Origin: Gammaproteobacteria bacterium SG8_30
GTDB lineage: Bacteria > Pseudomonadota > Gammaproteobacteria > Steroidobacterales > Steroidobacteraceae
NCBI GenBank assembly: GCA_001303245.1
Contig: LJNS01000015.1
Location: forward strand, 1-54,094
Direction of reading: 5' to 3'
DNA: 54,094 nucleotides
Shown here: positions 30,535-38,542 of the stretch, piece by piece
Layout: each line of letters starts with the position of its first letter
Numbering within the stretch: position 1 is the stretch's first letter
Notes under the pieces: model-generated
The model's input: only the letters and a program-made list of their open reading frames with translations
The model's database searches: none
What the model was told of the DNA's origin: nothing
Position numbers and translations under genes: made by a program

Positions 30535-31359
30535 ATGAAGTGGACCGGGAAGGCCGTGGGCGCGCTGCTCGGCTTCGCGACCGGGCTGGGGCCGGTCGGC
30601 GCGGTCATCGGCCTGGTGATCGGTCACGCCTACGACGAGAAGATGTCGCAGAGCGACGACCGGCCGGCGGCCGACCTGGCCACGGTCCGCGCGGTGTTCT
30701 TCCGCACGGCGTTCGAAGCGATGGGCCATGTCGCGAAGTCCGACGGCCGCGTGTCCGAGCAGGAAATCGCGGCCGCACGACAGATCTTCAGGCAGTTCCA
30801 GCTGGATGATCAGCAGACGCGCGAAGCCATCGAGTGCTTCAACCGCGGCAAACAGGCGGGTTTCGACCTTGACGGCGCGCTGGCGCGGCTGACCAACGCC
30901 TGCGGGGGGCGGCACGACCTGCTCCGCGTCTTTCTCGAGGTGCAGATGCGGGCGGCGCTCCTCGGCAACGGCATGCAAGGCCGGGCGAGGGTGTTGCTCG
31001 GTCGCATCGCGCAGGTGCTCGGAATCTCCGGACTCGAGTTCGCCCACCTGGAGGCCCTGCTCCGCCTGCAGGGGTACGGAGCGGCGCACGCTCAGGCTCG
31101 CGGCGGCTACGCGGGGGGGCATGCTGCCCCGCCGCCGCGCGCGGAACCGCTGCGTGAGGCCTACGAAGTACTCGAGGTCGCGCCGGAGGCCTCCGATGCC
31201 GAGGTCAAGCGCGCCTACCGTCGACTGATGAGCCAGAACCACCCGGACAAACTGGTCTCGCGCGGGCTGCCGGAGTCCATGCTCGAGATGGCCAAGCAGA
31301 AGACCCAGACCATCCAGGCGGCCTACGAGCGGATCCGCGAGGCGCGAGGGATCCGCTGA
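30535..31359 (+). CDS. djlA: Membrane-anchored J-domain co-chaperone DjlA
   Basis: 274-residue protein. One N-terminal transmembrane helix (about residues 7-30, [24 protein letters not shown]) carries the glycine pattern typical of DjlA. A TerB-like domain (about 50-180, [20 protein letters not shown]) is followed by a Gly/Ala/Pro linker. A C-terminal J-domain has the HPD motif ([11 protein letters not shown]) that stimulates DnaK. All three parts appear complete. Confidence 0.94.
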   Translation: MKWTGKAVGALLGFATGLGPVGAVIGLVIGHAYDEKMSQSDDRPAADLATVRAVFFRTAFEAMGHVAKSDGRVSEQEIAAARQIFRQFQLDDQQTREAIECFNRGKQAGFDLDGALARLTNACGGRHDLLRVFLEVQMRAALLGNGMQGRARVLLGRIAQVLGISGLEFAHLEALLRLQGYGAAHAQARGGYAGGHAAPPPRAEPLREAYEVLEVAPEASDAEVKRAYRRLMSQNHPDKLVSRGLPESMLEMAKQKTQTIQAAYERIREARGIR

Positions 31360-31436
31360 GCCCGGGGGCGTCTGCAGGCCAGCCGCCGCTCGGTTACAGT
31401 AGCGCCGGAACCCCACGTGGAGCCCGGAGCAGCCCC

Positions 31437-32105
31437 ATGCAGCCTGCCGTGATCGCCCCCTCGATCCTCTCGGCCGACTTCGCCCGCCTGGGCGAGGAAG
31501 TCGACTCGGTGCTGGCCGCCGGCGCCGACTGGGTGCACTTCGACGTGATGGACAATCACTACGTTCCGAACCTGACCATCGGGCCGATGGTCTGCGAGGC
31601 GCTGCGCAGGCACGGCGTGACGGCGCCGATCGACGTGCACCTGATGGTGAGCCCAGTCGACCGCATCGTGTCCGACTTTGCGGCGGCCGGCGCGACCTAC
31701 GTGAGCTTCCACCCCGAGGCGACCGAGCACGTCGACCGGACGATCCAGTTGATCCGCGAGTCGGGTTGCCGGCCGGGGATCGTGTTCAACCCGGCGACGC
31801 CGCTCGCGTGGCTCGACTACACGCTCGGGTCCGTGGACCTCGTGCTGCTGATGTCGGTCAACCCGGGATTCGGCGGTCAGAAGTTCATCCCGTCCGCCCT
31901 GGAGAAGCTGTCCGAGGCGCGGCGGCGCATCGACGCATCCGGCCGCGAGGTGCGTCTGGAGATCGACGGGGGCGTCAAGGTGGACAACATCGGCGCGATT
32001 GCGCGCGCCGGCGCCGACACGTTCGTCGCAGGCAGTGCGATATTCGGCTCGAAGGACTACGCCGCGACGGTGGCGGCCATGCGCCGGGCAATCGCCGGCG
32101 GCTGA
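31437..32105 (+). CDS. rpe: Ribulose-phosphate 3-epimerase
   Basis: 222-residue TIM-barrel enzyme interconverting ribulose 5-phosphate and xylulose 5-phosphate. Conserved segments are [57 protein letters not shown] and [11 protein letters not shown], containing the metal-binding His/Asp residues. rpiA, acting on the same substrate pool, is at 34833. Confidence 0.97.
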   Translation: MQPAVIAPSILSADFARLGEEVDSVLAAGADWVHFDVMDNHYVPNLTIGPMVCEALRRHGVTAPIDVHLMVSPVDRIVSDFAAAGATYVSFHPEATEHVDRTIQLIRESGCRPGIVFNPATPLAWLDYTLGSVDLVLLMSVNPGFGGQKFIPSALEKLSEARRRIDASGREVRLEIDGGVKVDNIGAIARAGADTFVAGSAIFGSKDYAATVAAMRRAIAGG

Positions 32106-32119
32106 GGCCGCGGGTCCAT

Positions 32120-32137
32120 CCGCGCCGACCGGCGCGG
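32120..32137 (+). terminator. Hairpin after rpe
   Basis: CCGCGCC-GACC-GGCGCGG forms a perfect 7-bp stem 14 bases after the rpe stop, followed by TTC. The T-run is short. It lies between convergent rpe and crp and could serve either. Confidence 0.4.
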
Positions 32138-32168
32138 TTCGGTACAGGGCGGGCTCCCGGGGGAGGCG

Positions 32169-32864
32169 CTAGCCGGATGCGCCGCCCATCCGGGCCGTGC
32201 TCGCCATCGGCCGGGGCTTGACCTTCGGTCGCGCGCCGAACACGACGATCGTCTTGCCGTGCGCCGTGAGCAGCCCCTGCTCCTCGAGCACCTTCAACAC
32301 GCGTCCGGCCATCTCGCGCGAGCAGCCGACCAGCCGCGACAGTTCCTGGCGGCTGACCTTGATCTGCATGCCCTGGGGGTGGGTCATCGCATCGGGCTCG
32401 TTGCACAGGTCCATGATGGCGTGCGCGACACGGCCGGTGACGTCAACGAAGGCCAGGTCGCCAAGCTTCCGGTTGGTCCGGTCGAGGCGGGTCGCGAGCT
32501 GGGTCGCCAGCTCGAACACGAGGCCGGGGCTCTCGGCGGCGATCTGGCGGAAGCGCGGATAGGTCATTTCCGCCAGCTCGCAGTGGGTGCGGGTGCGCAC
32601 CCAGGCGCTGCGCTGCTGGCTGTCGGAGAAGAGGCCCATCTCGCCGAAGAACTGGCCTTTGTTGAGGTAGGCCAGCACCATCTCGTTGCCTTCCTCGTCC
32701 TCGATCATGACCTCGACCGAGCCGCGGATGATGTAGTAGAGCACGTCGGGCAGGTCACCGGCGTGGATCAGGACGGTCTTGGACGGCACGGTGCGCACCC
32801 GGCAGTAGCTCAGGAACCTGTTGATCGCCGGTATGTCCGTCAAGGGCTTGACCGCGTCTTCCAT
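32169..32864 (-). CDS. Crp/Vfr-type cAMP-responsive transcription regulator
   Basis: 231-residue global regulator. The N-terminal cyclic-nucleotide domain has the cAMP pocket GQFFGEMGLFSDSQQRSAWVRT (Glu, Arg and Ser ligands kept), and the dimer helix is RTNRKLGDLAFVDVTGRVA. The helix-turn-helix is QELSRLVGCSREMAGRVL. It resembles Pseudomonas Vfr and E. coli Crp closely (DAMTHPQGMQIKVSRQE). The Thr-Ser pair of the E. coli C-helix is Thr-Asn here. A strong ribosome site (GGGGGAG) precedes the ATG. A 17-residue Pro/Ala/Met tail extends beyond the normal end. Confidence 0.93.
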   Translation of the reverse strand: MEDAVKPLTDIPAINRFLSYCRVRTVPSKTVLIHAGDLPDVLYYIIRGSVEVMIEDEEGNEMVLAYLNKGQFFGEMGLFSDSQQRSAWVRTRTHCELAEMTYPRFRQIAAESPGLVFELATQLATRLDRTNRKLGDLAFVDVTGRVAHAIMDLCNEPDAMTHPQGMQIKVSRQELSRLVGCSREMAGRVLKVLEEQGLLTAHGKTIVVFGARPKVKPRPMASTARMGGASG

Positions 32865-32975
32865 GTTTCTCCCCCGGAAATGTCGCGCTGTGCGTTGCCG
32901 TCCTTTTATTACACCGCACCGCCGCGCTGCAAGACATAATTTGGCGCTAGGGGCCGCTCGCTCCCCGGCGCCGGT

Positions 32976-33614
32976 TCAGATCCAGTAAGCCGTGCGCGTC
33001 ATGACCCGTGCCGTCAGCCGCATCAGTTGCCGCACCGGCATCGGAAGTTCGCTGCCTCCGGCGTCCATGGCCGCCTCAGCGTGCGCGACCTCGTCGGTCT
33101 TCATCTGATCCAGGATCGCCCGGCTGCGCTCGTCGCCCTCCGGGAGCCGGCGCAGGTGTTCCTCGAGGTGGCCCTCCACCTGCCGCTCGGTTTCCGCGAC
33201 GAAGCCCAGGCTGATGCGATCTCCGGCGGCTCCGGCGAGCGCGCCGATGGCCAGGGATCCCGCGTACCAGAGCGGGTTGAGCACGCTCGGGCCGGAGCCG
33301 AGTTCGCGCAGGCGATCGCGGCACCAGGCGAGGTGGTCGCCTTCGTCCCGGGCCGCCTCGAGCATCTGGCGACGGATTTCGTCTCGCCGCGCCGTGAGCG
33401 CCTGTCCGTGGTAGAGGCCCTGCGCCGCGACCTCGCCGGCGTGATTCACGCGCATCAACCCCGCCGCGTGGCGGCGCTGGATCTCGTCCGCCAGGTGGTC
33501 AGTCCGGCCGGCCCCGGGGCTGGGCCGGCGGGGGGCAGGACGGCCAAAGCTGGCCCTCAGGGCGAGGTCCGCCTGGCCGAGCAAGAGGTCGAGCGGGCTC
33601 ATGCGCCTGTCCAT
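32976..33614 (-). CDS. coq7: 3-Demethoxyubiquinol hydroxylase Coq7
   Basis: 212-residue di-iron membrane-associated enzyme for C6 hydroxylation in ubiquinone synthesis, used instead of UbiF. Iron ligands lie in [34 protein letters not shown] and [10 protein letters not shown] chose the ATG at 33614, since [20 protein letters not shown] matches family starts. A GTG at 33620 would lie upstream of the predicted transcription start, and an ATG at 33602 is also possible. Confidence 0.93.
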   Translation of the reverse strand: MDRRMSPLDLLLGQADLALRASFGRPAPRRPSPGAGRTDHLADEIQRRHAAGLMRVNHAGEVAAQGLYHGQALTARRDEIRRQMLEAARDEGDHLAWCRDRLRELGSGPSVLNPLWYAGSLAIGALAGAAGDRISLGFVAETERQVEGHLEEHLRRLPEGDERSRAILDQMKTDEVAHAEAAMDAGGSELPMPVRQLMRLTARVMTRTAYWI

Positions 33615-33623
33615 GGGCACGAC

Positions 33624-33629
33624 ATTATA
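33624..33629 (-). promoter_or_regulatory. -10 element for coq7
   Basis: Exact TATAAT on the minus strand, placing the transcription start near 33617, just upstream of the coq7 ATG at 33614. That gives almost no leader, so the ATG at 33602 may be used. The -35 region is poor. Confidence 0.4.
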
Positions 33630-33682
33630 TATGGGTGCGCCGCCGAGACGGTGCCGGGCCCCTCCTGGCGGCTCTCCGGCCT

Positions 33683-33711
33683 TTGCAAAGCCGCCGGTTG
33701 TTCTTTAAAAT
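33683..33711 (+). promoter_or_regulatory. rplM-rpsI promoter
   Basis: TTGCAA (33683-33688) and TAAAAT (33706-33711) are separated by exactly 17 bases. The predicted start is near 33718, about 37 bases before the rplM ATG, in a strongly AT-enriched patch. Confidence 0.65.
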
Positions 33712-33754
33712 TCCCGCCCTTTCGCAGACCCGACCCTCGACAGGGGTTATCAAG

Positions 33755-34186
33755 ATGAAGACGACATTCGTGAGCCCGGAGCGCGTCAAGCGCGACTGGT
33801 ACGTGGTCGACGCGGCCGGAAAGACCCTCGGGCGCCTCGCGTCCGAAGTGGCGTTCCGCCTCCGTGGCAAGCACAAGCCCGAGTACACCCCGCACGTCGA
33901 CTGCGGCGATCACATCATCGTGATCAACGCCGCCAGGGTCGCGGTCACGGGCAACAAGCTGCGCGACAAGAAGTACCACCGCCACACGGGCTACATGGGC
34001 AACCTCAAGACGGTCGCCCTCGACAAGCTGCTCGCCGAGCACCCGGAGCGTGCGATCGAGTTCGCGGTGAAGGGCATGCTGCCCAAGACCATCCTCGGCC
34101 GCCGCATGTACCGCAAGCTGCACGTGTTCGCCGGCGGCGAACACCCGCACGCTGCGCAGCAGCCCAGACCGCTCGAGCTCGCCTGA
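33755..34186 (+). CDS. rplM: 50S ribosomal protein L13
   Basis: 143-residue ribosomal protein. The ATG at 33755 gives [20 protein letters not shown], the usual L13 start; an upstream in-frame extension is rejected. Conserved [33 protein letters not shown] and [21 protein letters not shown] follow. It is cotranscribed with rpsI, the near-universal rplM-rpsI pair. Confidence 0.98.
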   Translation: MKTTFVSPERVKRDWYVVDAAGKTLGRLASEVAFRLRGKHKPEYTPHVDCGDHIIVINAARVAVTGNKLRDKKYHRHTGYMGNLKTVALDKLLAEHPERAIEFAVKGMLPKTILGRRMYRKLHVFAGGEHPHAAQQPRPLELA

Positions 34187-34212
34187 GCCGACGCCCAACC
34201 AGGAAAGCGAAG

Positions 34213-34605
34213 ATGCCCGCCACCCCGAACTACGGAACCGGTCGCCGCAAGACGGCAGCCGCCAAGGTGTTCCTCAAGCCCGGCTCCGGCCGGATCACCG
34301 TCAACGGCCGCCCGCTGGACGAGTTCTTCGGTCGTGAAACCGGCCGCATGATCGTGCGCCAGCCGCTCGAGCTGACGCAGATGACCGAGAAGTTCGACGT
34401 CACGGTCGACGTCAACGGCGGCGGTGTCACCGGTCAGGCCGGCGCGATCCGTCACGGCATTACGCGGGCGCTGATCGAGTACGACGAGACGCTCCGCAAG
34501 CCGTTGCGCGCGGCGGGCTTCGTCACGCGCGATGCGCGTGAGGTGGAACGCAAGAAGGTCGGGCGTCGCAAGGCCCGTCGCGGGACGCAGTTCAGCAAGC
34601 GCTGA
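34213..34605 (+). CDS. rpsI: 30S ribosomal protein S9
   Basis: 130-residue protein with a ribosome site AGGAAAG. Conserved [18 protein letters not shown] at the start and the basic C-terminal tail [18 protein letters not shown], which reaches the P-site tRNA, are intact. Confidence 0.98.
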   Translation: MPATPNYGTGRRKTAAAKVFLKPGSGRITVNGRPLDEFFGRETGRMIVRQPLELTQMTEKFDVTVDVNGGGVTGQAGAIRHGITRALIEYDETLRKPLRAAGFVTRDAREVERKKVGRRKARRGTQFSKR

Positions 34606-34634
34606 TTTGGTATTCCTGCAGACGAACCGGTTCT

Positions 34635-34708
34635 TGGGGGATCGTCTAGCGGTAGGACTACGGACTCTGACTCCGTCAACCTAGGTTCGAATCCTAGTCC
34701 CCCAGCCA
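34635..34708 (+). tRNA. tRNA-Gln (anticodon CUG)
   Basis: Complete cloverleaf: acceptor TGGGGGA/TCCCCCA, D-arm GTC-TAGCGGTAG-GAC, anticodon stem ACGGA/TCCGT with loop CTCTGAC (anticodon CTG, reading CAG), T-arm CTAGG-TTCGAAT-CCTAG, discriminator G, encoded CCA at 34706-34708. It lies 29 bases after rpsI, possibly on the same transcript. Confidence 0.96.
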
Positions 34709-34709
34709 A

Positions 34710-34752
34710 CAAGAGCAGAGGGCCGGCCCGGAGGGTCGGCCCTCTGCTCTTG
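34710..34752 (+). terminator. Large hairpin terminator after tRNA-Gln
   Basis: A 19-bp stem (34710-34728 with 34734-34752), with one A/G-type mismatch and a CGGAG loop, starts one base after the tRNA CCA. No T-run follows, so it may act as a strong barrier or processing signal ending the rplM-rpsI-tRNA transcript. Confidence 0.6.
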
Positions 34753-34768
34753 TGGGGGCTTGGATGAG

Positions 34769-34781
34769 AACCTAGGTTCGA
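34769..34781. repeat. 13-bp copy of the tRNA-Gln T-arm
   Basis: AACCTAGGTTCGA is identical to 34678-34690 inside tRNA-Gln, about 90 bases downstream. It could be a remnant of an attachment site left by an excised element; the contained palindrome AACCTAGGTT makes chance recurrence possible. Confidence 0.4.
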
Positions 34782-34808
34782 CGAGGCACGCGGCAGCGTG
34801 CCGAAGAA

Positions 34809-34830
34809 CGGTGCCGCGTGAGCGGCACCG
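34809..34830 (-). terminator. Terminator of rpiA
   Basis: CGGTGCCGC-GTGA-GCGGCACCG is a perfect 9-bp stem two bases beyond the rpiA stop on the minus strand, followed in that direction by TTCTT. A second small hairpin (34786-34801) follows. Confidence 0.65.
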
Positions 34831-34832
34831 GC

Positions 34833-35492
34833 TCAGCGATCGACGCGCTGCACGCCCGAGTCGCCGGCGACGAGCAGTACGTCAGCGGGCCGGCGTGCGA
34901 ACAGGCCGACCGTCACGACGCCCGGGAGCTGGTTGATCTGGGTCTCGAGCGCCATCGGGTCGAGGATCTCGAGGTTGTGCACGTCCAGGATGACGTTGCC
35001 GTTGTCGGTGACGACGCCTTCGCGCCACACGGGCTGGCCGCCGAGCGCAACCAGGCTGCGGGCTACGAGCGAGCGTGCCATCGGAATCACTTCGACCGGG
35101 AGCGGGAAGCGTCCCAGCACGTCCACCAGCTTGGAGTCATCGACGATGCAGACGAATTGGCGGCTGGCTTCGGCGACGACCTTCTCGCGGGTCAGCGCTC
35201 CGCCGCCGCCCTTGATCAGCTGCAGGTGCCGGGTCGCCTCGTCGGCGCCGTCGACGTAGAGCTCGAGGCTGCCCGTCGAGTTCAGGTCGAGCACCTCTAT
35301 GCCGGAGGCGCGCAACAAGTGACTGCTCGCCTCGGAGGAGGAGACGGCGCCGGTGATGCGGTCGCGCCAGCCGGCCAGGGCGGAGATGAAGTAGTTGACC
35401 GTGGAGCCGGTCCCCACGCCGACGATCATGCCGTCGCGGACGAACTCCATGGCCGCCTCGCCGGCGCGTCTCTTCTTTTCGTCGGGGCTCAT
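34833..35492 (-). CDS. rpiA: Ribose-5-phosphate isomerase A
   Basis: 219-residue enzyme of the pentose phosphate pathway. [12 protein letters not shown] is the phosphate-binding loop, VDGADEA and [14 protein letters not shown] hold active-site residues, and [10 protein letters not shown] is near the C terminus. In enterics rpiA also lies near the ygfA-ssrS-zapA region, as here. Confidence 0.97.
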   Translation of the reverse strand: MSPDEKKRRAGEAAMEFVRDGMIVGVGTGSTVNYFISALAGWRDRITGAVSSSEASSHLLRASGIEVLDLNSTGSLELYVDGADEATRHLQLIKGGGGALTREKVVAEASRQFVCIVDDSKLVDVLGRFPLPVEVIPMARSLVARSLVALGGQPVWREGVVTDNGNVILDVHNLEILDPMALETQINQLPGVVTVGLFARRPADVLLVAGDSGVQRVDR

Positions 35493-35533
35493 CGTCTGCT
35501 GACTGCCGCGTACGGCTTGTCGTCTCCGGAAAC

Positions 35534-35561
35534 GACTGTGCCCGCTTTCGCGGGCACAGTC
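35534..35561 (-). terminator. Perfect 12-bp hairpin after the lysine micro-ORF
   Basis: GACTGTGCCCGC and GCGGGCACAGTC pair perfectly around TTTC, between the micro-ORF and rpiA. In the minus direction it is followed by GTTTCC. It is the likely end of the micro-ORF transcript. Confidence 0.6.
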
Positions 35562-35629
35562 AGAAGAGTTTCTGAACGGGCGGCTGGAGGATTGTGTCCG
35601 GCCAACCGCCGTTCATGCTGCCAAAAGGC

Positions 35630-35710
35630 TTACTTCTTCTTCGCAGCCTTCTTCTTCGTCGCCTTCTTCTTCGTCGCCTTCTTCTTAGCAGCCTTCTTCT
35701 TGGTCGCCAT
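35630..35710 (-). CDS. 26-residue lysine-rich micro-protein with KKKA repeats
   Basis: The ATG at 35710 opens MAT followed by five KKK blocks separated by AA or AT pairs, ending in KKK-stop: 15 of 26 residues are Lys, all encoded by AAG. Translation signals are good: GGAG (35718-35721) seven bases before the ATG, and a -10 hexamer further upstream. The 5-residue period resembles histone H1-like tails (AlgP-type). It could bind DNA or RNA non-specifically, or be the remnant of a longer gene. The function is unknown. The long Arg-rich frame overlapping it is a shadow in another phase. Confidence 0.6.
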   Translation of the reverse strand: MATKKKAAKKKATKKKATKKKAAKKK

Positions 35711-35744
35711 AATGGATCTCCATGTCGGGTTAATCCGGGGAGCG

Positions 35745-35750
35745 AGTATA
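35745..35750 (-). promoter_or_regulatory. -10 element for the lysine micro-ORF
   Basis: TATACT on the minus strand, predicting a start near 35738 and a 28-base leader. The surrounding TGTATATACT is AT-rich in a GC-rich genome. The -35 is unclear. The remaining bases up to 35948 show no other gene. Confidence 0.45.
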
Positions 35751-35948
35751 TACACTTGACGGGAATGCAAGCAAGCGCTACGCGCGCGCGAGCATCAGTG
35801 GAGTGCGTCGTACGTTCTTGGAATGAAGCGATCAGTAACGACATCGGCAGGAGCGCATCACGGCAAAGACGACCTGCGGAAATTGCCTGCCTGCAAGCCG
35901 ATTGCACGAAACCCCTGTTTTTCCCGCGCCGAATGCGGCTTCAGCGAT

Positions 35949-36419
35949 TCACTCACGGACGAGCGACAGGATGAACTTCCATTCGCCGGGTGTGACGGGC
36001 GTGATCGAAAGCCGATTGCCCTTGCGCAGGACGAGCATGTCCTTGAGCTTGCCGTCGGCATGTCGTCGAAGAGTCTGCAGGTCGACGGGCCGGTCGAACT
36101 TGCGCATGAGCCTAACGTCGACCATGTACCAGCGTGGATCCGAAGGATCGCTGTCGGCGTCGAAGTACTTGCTCGCGGAATCGAAGGCAGTGTGGTCCGG
36201 ATAGCCCCCGCGGACGACCTTCACGATGCCGACGATTCCGGGTTCGGCGCAGCTCGAGTGATAGAAGAAGCCCAGGTCGCCGCGTTTCATGTCGTCGCGC
36301 ATCATGTTGCGGGCCTGGAAGTTGCGCACGCCGTCCCAATGGGTGCTTCGACGCGGCTGAGCCGCAAGATCGTCGATTCCGAAGGTGTCCGGCTCGGACT
36401 TGAACAGCCAGTGGTTCAC
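35949..36419 (-). CDS. EVE-domain protein (thymocyte nuclear protein 1-like)
   Basis: 156-residue EVE/PUA-like protein; such domains read modified bases in DNA or RNA. The GTG at 36419 overlaps the ygfA stop (GTGA) and yields VNHWLFKSEPDTFGIDDLA, the standard EVE start. Conserved WDGVRNFQARNMMRDDMKRGDLGFFYHSS and GIVGIVKVVRGGYPDHTAFD follow, with a C-terminal LVLRKGNRLSITPVT. Position after ygfA is common in gammaproteobacteria. Confidence 0.92.
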   Translation of the reverse strand: MNHWLFKSEPDTFGIDDLAAQPRRSTHWDGVRNFQARNMMRDDMKRGDLGFFYHSSCAEPGIVGIVKVVRGGYPDHTAFDSASKYFDADSDPSDPRWYMVDVRLMRKFDRPVDLQTLRRHADGKLKDMLVLRKGNRLSITPVTPGEWKFILSLVRE

Positions 36420-37057
36420 TTCGCCTCCCGTGGAATGCCCGGCGGCAGGCCGCGCGCCGCCCGGCCGTAGACCGCGCTTTCGGTCACGACGCCCCACAGC
36501 GGGACGTCCCAGCTGCATTGCGGGAGTTCCTCCACCCGCTGCAGGTCGAATGCCACACCGAGCAGCAAGGGCCGGCGCCAGCTGCTGCGCTGCATCAGGA
36601 ACGCGAAGTGACGGTCGTAGAAGCCGGCGCCCATGCCCAACCGGCTGCCGGCCGCATCGAAGGCCACACAGGGCACGATAACCAGGCCGAGCCACCGGCC
36701 GTGCAGCTGCTCGCCGCCCGTCGGCTCCGTGATACCCCAGCGATTGCGATGACTGCCGTGCCGGCCGGGCGGAAAGGCCCGGAAGCACATCTGCCGGCGC
36801 CTGAGGCTGGTAATTGCCGGCGCGTATACGGAGCAACCGCGATCCCGCGCAAGCTCGGCCACCGGTGCCGGGTCGATCTCGCCATCGAGCGGTATGTAGG
36901 TCGCCACCCTTGTTCCCGGCCGCGGCAACCCGAGCGCAGCCACCCGGTCGGCGACGGCCTGCGCTGCGGCGGAACGCCGCTCGGGATCGACGAGCCGCCG
37001 CGCCTCGCGCATGCGCCGACGGACGATGGTGCGCTCGCCGCGAACCGGCCGGCTCAC
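36416..37057 (-). CDS. ygfA: 5-Formyltetrahydrofolate cyclo-ligase
   Basis: 213-residue enzyme converting 5-formyl-THF to 5,10-methenyl-THF with ATP. ATYIPLDGEID, LGLVIVPCVAFDAAGSRLGMGAGFYDRHFA and LLGVAFDLQRV are family motifs. The start is set at the GTG at 37057 because upstream frames run into 6S RNA; an ATG at 37012 is an alternative. Its place downstream of ssrS is conserved. Confidence 0.93.
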   Translation of the reverse strand: MSRPVRGERTIVRRRMREARRLVDPERRSAAAQAVADRVAALGLPRPGTRVATYIPLDGEIDPAPVAELARDRGCSVYAPAITSLRRRQMCFRAFPPGRHGSHRNRWGITEPTGGEQLHGRWLGLVIVPCVAFDAAGSRLGMGAGFYDRHFAFLMQRSSWRRPLLLGVAFDLQRVEELPQCSWDVPLWGVVTESAVYGRAARGLPPGIPREAK

Positions 37058-37087
37058 GGAGCCGGCTCGTCCGGAAGGGGAGGAGGC

Positions 37088-37271
37088 GCCACCCGCCTGT
37101 GCCGTTGCAGACCGCTGCTCTCGAACCGGAGCAACAGGTGGGGCAAGCCGCGGCACTTAAGGCTTCCCGCTCGAGGGCGGACATGCACAATGTTACCGCT
37201 GAGCCGAGCCCCTGGGTTTTTCACATTAGGGTCGAGAGGTACCCAGGCCCACATCGAACACCGCAGGCGGC
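37088..37271 (-). ncRNA. ssrS: 6S RNA
   Basis: The zapA-ygfA interval on the minus strand holds a 184-base segment. Its ends pair (GCCGCCTG near the 5' end with CAGGCGGGTGGC at the 3' end), and it contains the conserved GGAAGCCTTAAG and CACCTGTTGCTCC. Length, position between zapA and ygfA, and the GAAGCCUUA motif match gammaproteobacterial 6S RNA, which binds sigma-70 RNA polymerase in stationary phase. Ends are accurate to a few bases. Confidence 0.87.
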
Positions 37272-37286
37272 GCCAAACTTTGGCGC
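37270..37286. promoter_or_regulatory. 17-bp near-perfect palindrome at the 6S RNA start
   Basis: GCGCCAAA-C-TTTGGCGC overlaps the predicted first base of 6S RNA and covers its -1 to -15 region. It could be an operator for 6S transcription or a weak zapA terminator; its position at the promoter favours an operator. Confidence 0.45.
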
Positions 37287-37311
37287 ACCCCATACGGGAT
37301 GCGCACTCATC

Positions 37312-37623
37312 CTAAAATTCCAGCTGCTGACCACGCGTCAGCGCCGTCTCCACTCGCTCGCGCATGAGACGGAGGCGGTCGGCAACGCCGGTCTCGAGCG
37401 ACTCGTCCCGGCCCTGGGTGCGCAACAGCTCGTTGGCGATGTTGAGCGCCGCCATGACCGCTATCCGGTCGAGGCCGACCACCTTGCCGCTGTCCCGAAT
37501 CTCGCGCATCTTCCGATTGAGGAACTCGGCCGAGTCGAGAAGTGCGCGACGTTCCTCGGCCGGGCAGGCCACGTGGTACTCCTTCTCCAGGATGCGGATG
37601 CTGACCCGGTTGACTTCGCTCAC
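37312..37623 (-). CDS. zapA: Cell division protein ZapA
   Basis: 103-residue FtsZ-ring stabiliser. RVSIRILEKEYHVACPAEER forms the N-terminal head; MREIRDSGKVVGLDRIAVMAALNIANELL leads to the C-terminal coiled coil. The start overlaps the end of the ZapB-like gene by 4 bases; 6S RNA follows. Confidence 0.95.
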   Translation of the reverse strand: MSEVNRVSIRILEKEYHVACPAEERRALLDSAEFLNRKMREIRDSGKVVGLDRIAVMAALNIANELLRTQGRDESLETGVADRLRLMRERVETALTRGQQLEF

Positions 37624-37850
37624 GCGCCGCTCTCCATGGACTTGAGTCGGCCGATCATGGCCTCGACACGCGCCCGCACCTGCTCGTTCTTGGCGAGCAG
37701 CGCAGCCCGTTCGGCCGAGAGCACGTCCTGACGCTGTCGCAGCGCCCGGTTCTCGTCCTTGAGCTGCGCGACGACGCCGACGAGGTCGTCGAGCCTGCGC
37801 TCGAGCCTCTTGAGCTCCGCCTCCAGCGGCGACTTTGCGGCGTCCTCCAT
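37620..37850 (-). CDS. ZapB-like coiled-coil protein (TIGR02449 type)
   Basis: 76-residue protein from the ATG at 37850, nearly all coiled coil with leucine heptads (LEAELKRLERRLDDLVGVVAQLKDENRALRQRQDVL). It is the usual partner upstream of zapA in non-enteric gammaproteobacteria and probably assists the division ring. A -10-like CATAAT lies at 37857-37862, too close to the ATG to be certain. Confidence 0.85.
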   Translation of the reverse strand: MEDAAKSPLEAELKRLERRLDDLVGVVAQLKDENRALRQRQDVLSAERAALLAKNEQVRARVEAMIGRLKSMESGA

Positions 37851-37954
37851 GCCGGCATTATGGGACGGCGCGAAAGGCGGGGTCAACGCGATCCGCGGCC
37901 TGCGGAAAGGTTAGGATACTGCGGTTCGCAAGACGGGGACCGGGCCTGCCGACG

Positions 37955-38515
37955 ATGCATGAAGTCAGCTACGACGAGCTGGACCGCGCGCTCGACGATG
38001 CCGGGTCGGATGTCGATGCCGCCGAGGCCCACGGCTGCCTGTGCGGGGCACTGTGTGCGGAGGCCACCTTTCCGGTGGCGGAATGGGCCGTCGAGATCCT
38101 GCCCGGCGACGAAGGGGAGCCGCTGCCGCCGGGCGTCATGGACCTGCTCGAGGCCATCCGCGAATCGACGCTCGCGACGCTGGCGGGGGGGCAGATGACC
38201 TTCGAGCCCATGCTGCCCCTCGACGCCGGACCCCTCGACGACCGCGTGCGTGCGCTGGCGACCTGGTGCAGCGGGTTCCTGTACGGGCTCGGGCGCATCG
38301 GCGCCCTGCGCCAGTTGCCGGGTGACCTCGACGAGATCCTGGCCGACTTCAGCGAGATTTCGCGCGCGTCGGTAGGCCCCGAGGAAGGGGGCGAACAGGG
38401 CGAGCGTGATTATGCCGAGCTGGTGGAGTTCGTCCGTGCCGGGGTGCAGCTGGCATGGGAGGAACTCGCACCGCGCCGTGCCGGCCGGCCGCGCGGCCCG
38501 GCCGGCACCCACTGA
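37955..38515 (+). CDS. ygfB: YgfB/YecA (UPF0149) family protein
   Basis: 186-residue protein from the ATG at 37955 (MHEVSYDELDRALDDAG). Family motifs are EAHGCLCGALCA, LATWCSGFLYGLG, LADFSEISRA and YAELVEFVRAGVQLAWEEL. It is divergent from zapB/zapA and upstream of pepP, as in E. coli. In Pseudomonas YgfB modulates AmpC-related gene expression; the role here is unknown. Confidence 0.93.
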   Translation: MHEVSYDELDRALDDAGSDVDAAEAHGCLCGALCAEATFPVAEWAVEILPGDEGEPLPPGVMDLLEAIRESTLATLAGGQMTFEPMLPLDAGPLDDRVRALATWCSGFLYGLGRIGALRQLPGDLDEILADFSEISRASVGPEEGGEQGERDYAELVEFVRAGVQLAWEELAPRRAGRPRGPAGTH

Positions 38516-38542
38516 CGAACCTCAACTCCGGAACACCACGCC

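Noticed and set aside
35560-35907. Arg-rich minus-strand frame with a long poly-Arg run
   Set aside because: Out-of-phase reading of the AAG-rich Lys micro-ORF, with no ribosome site of its own.
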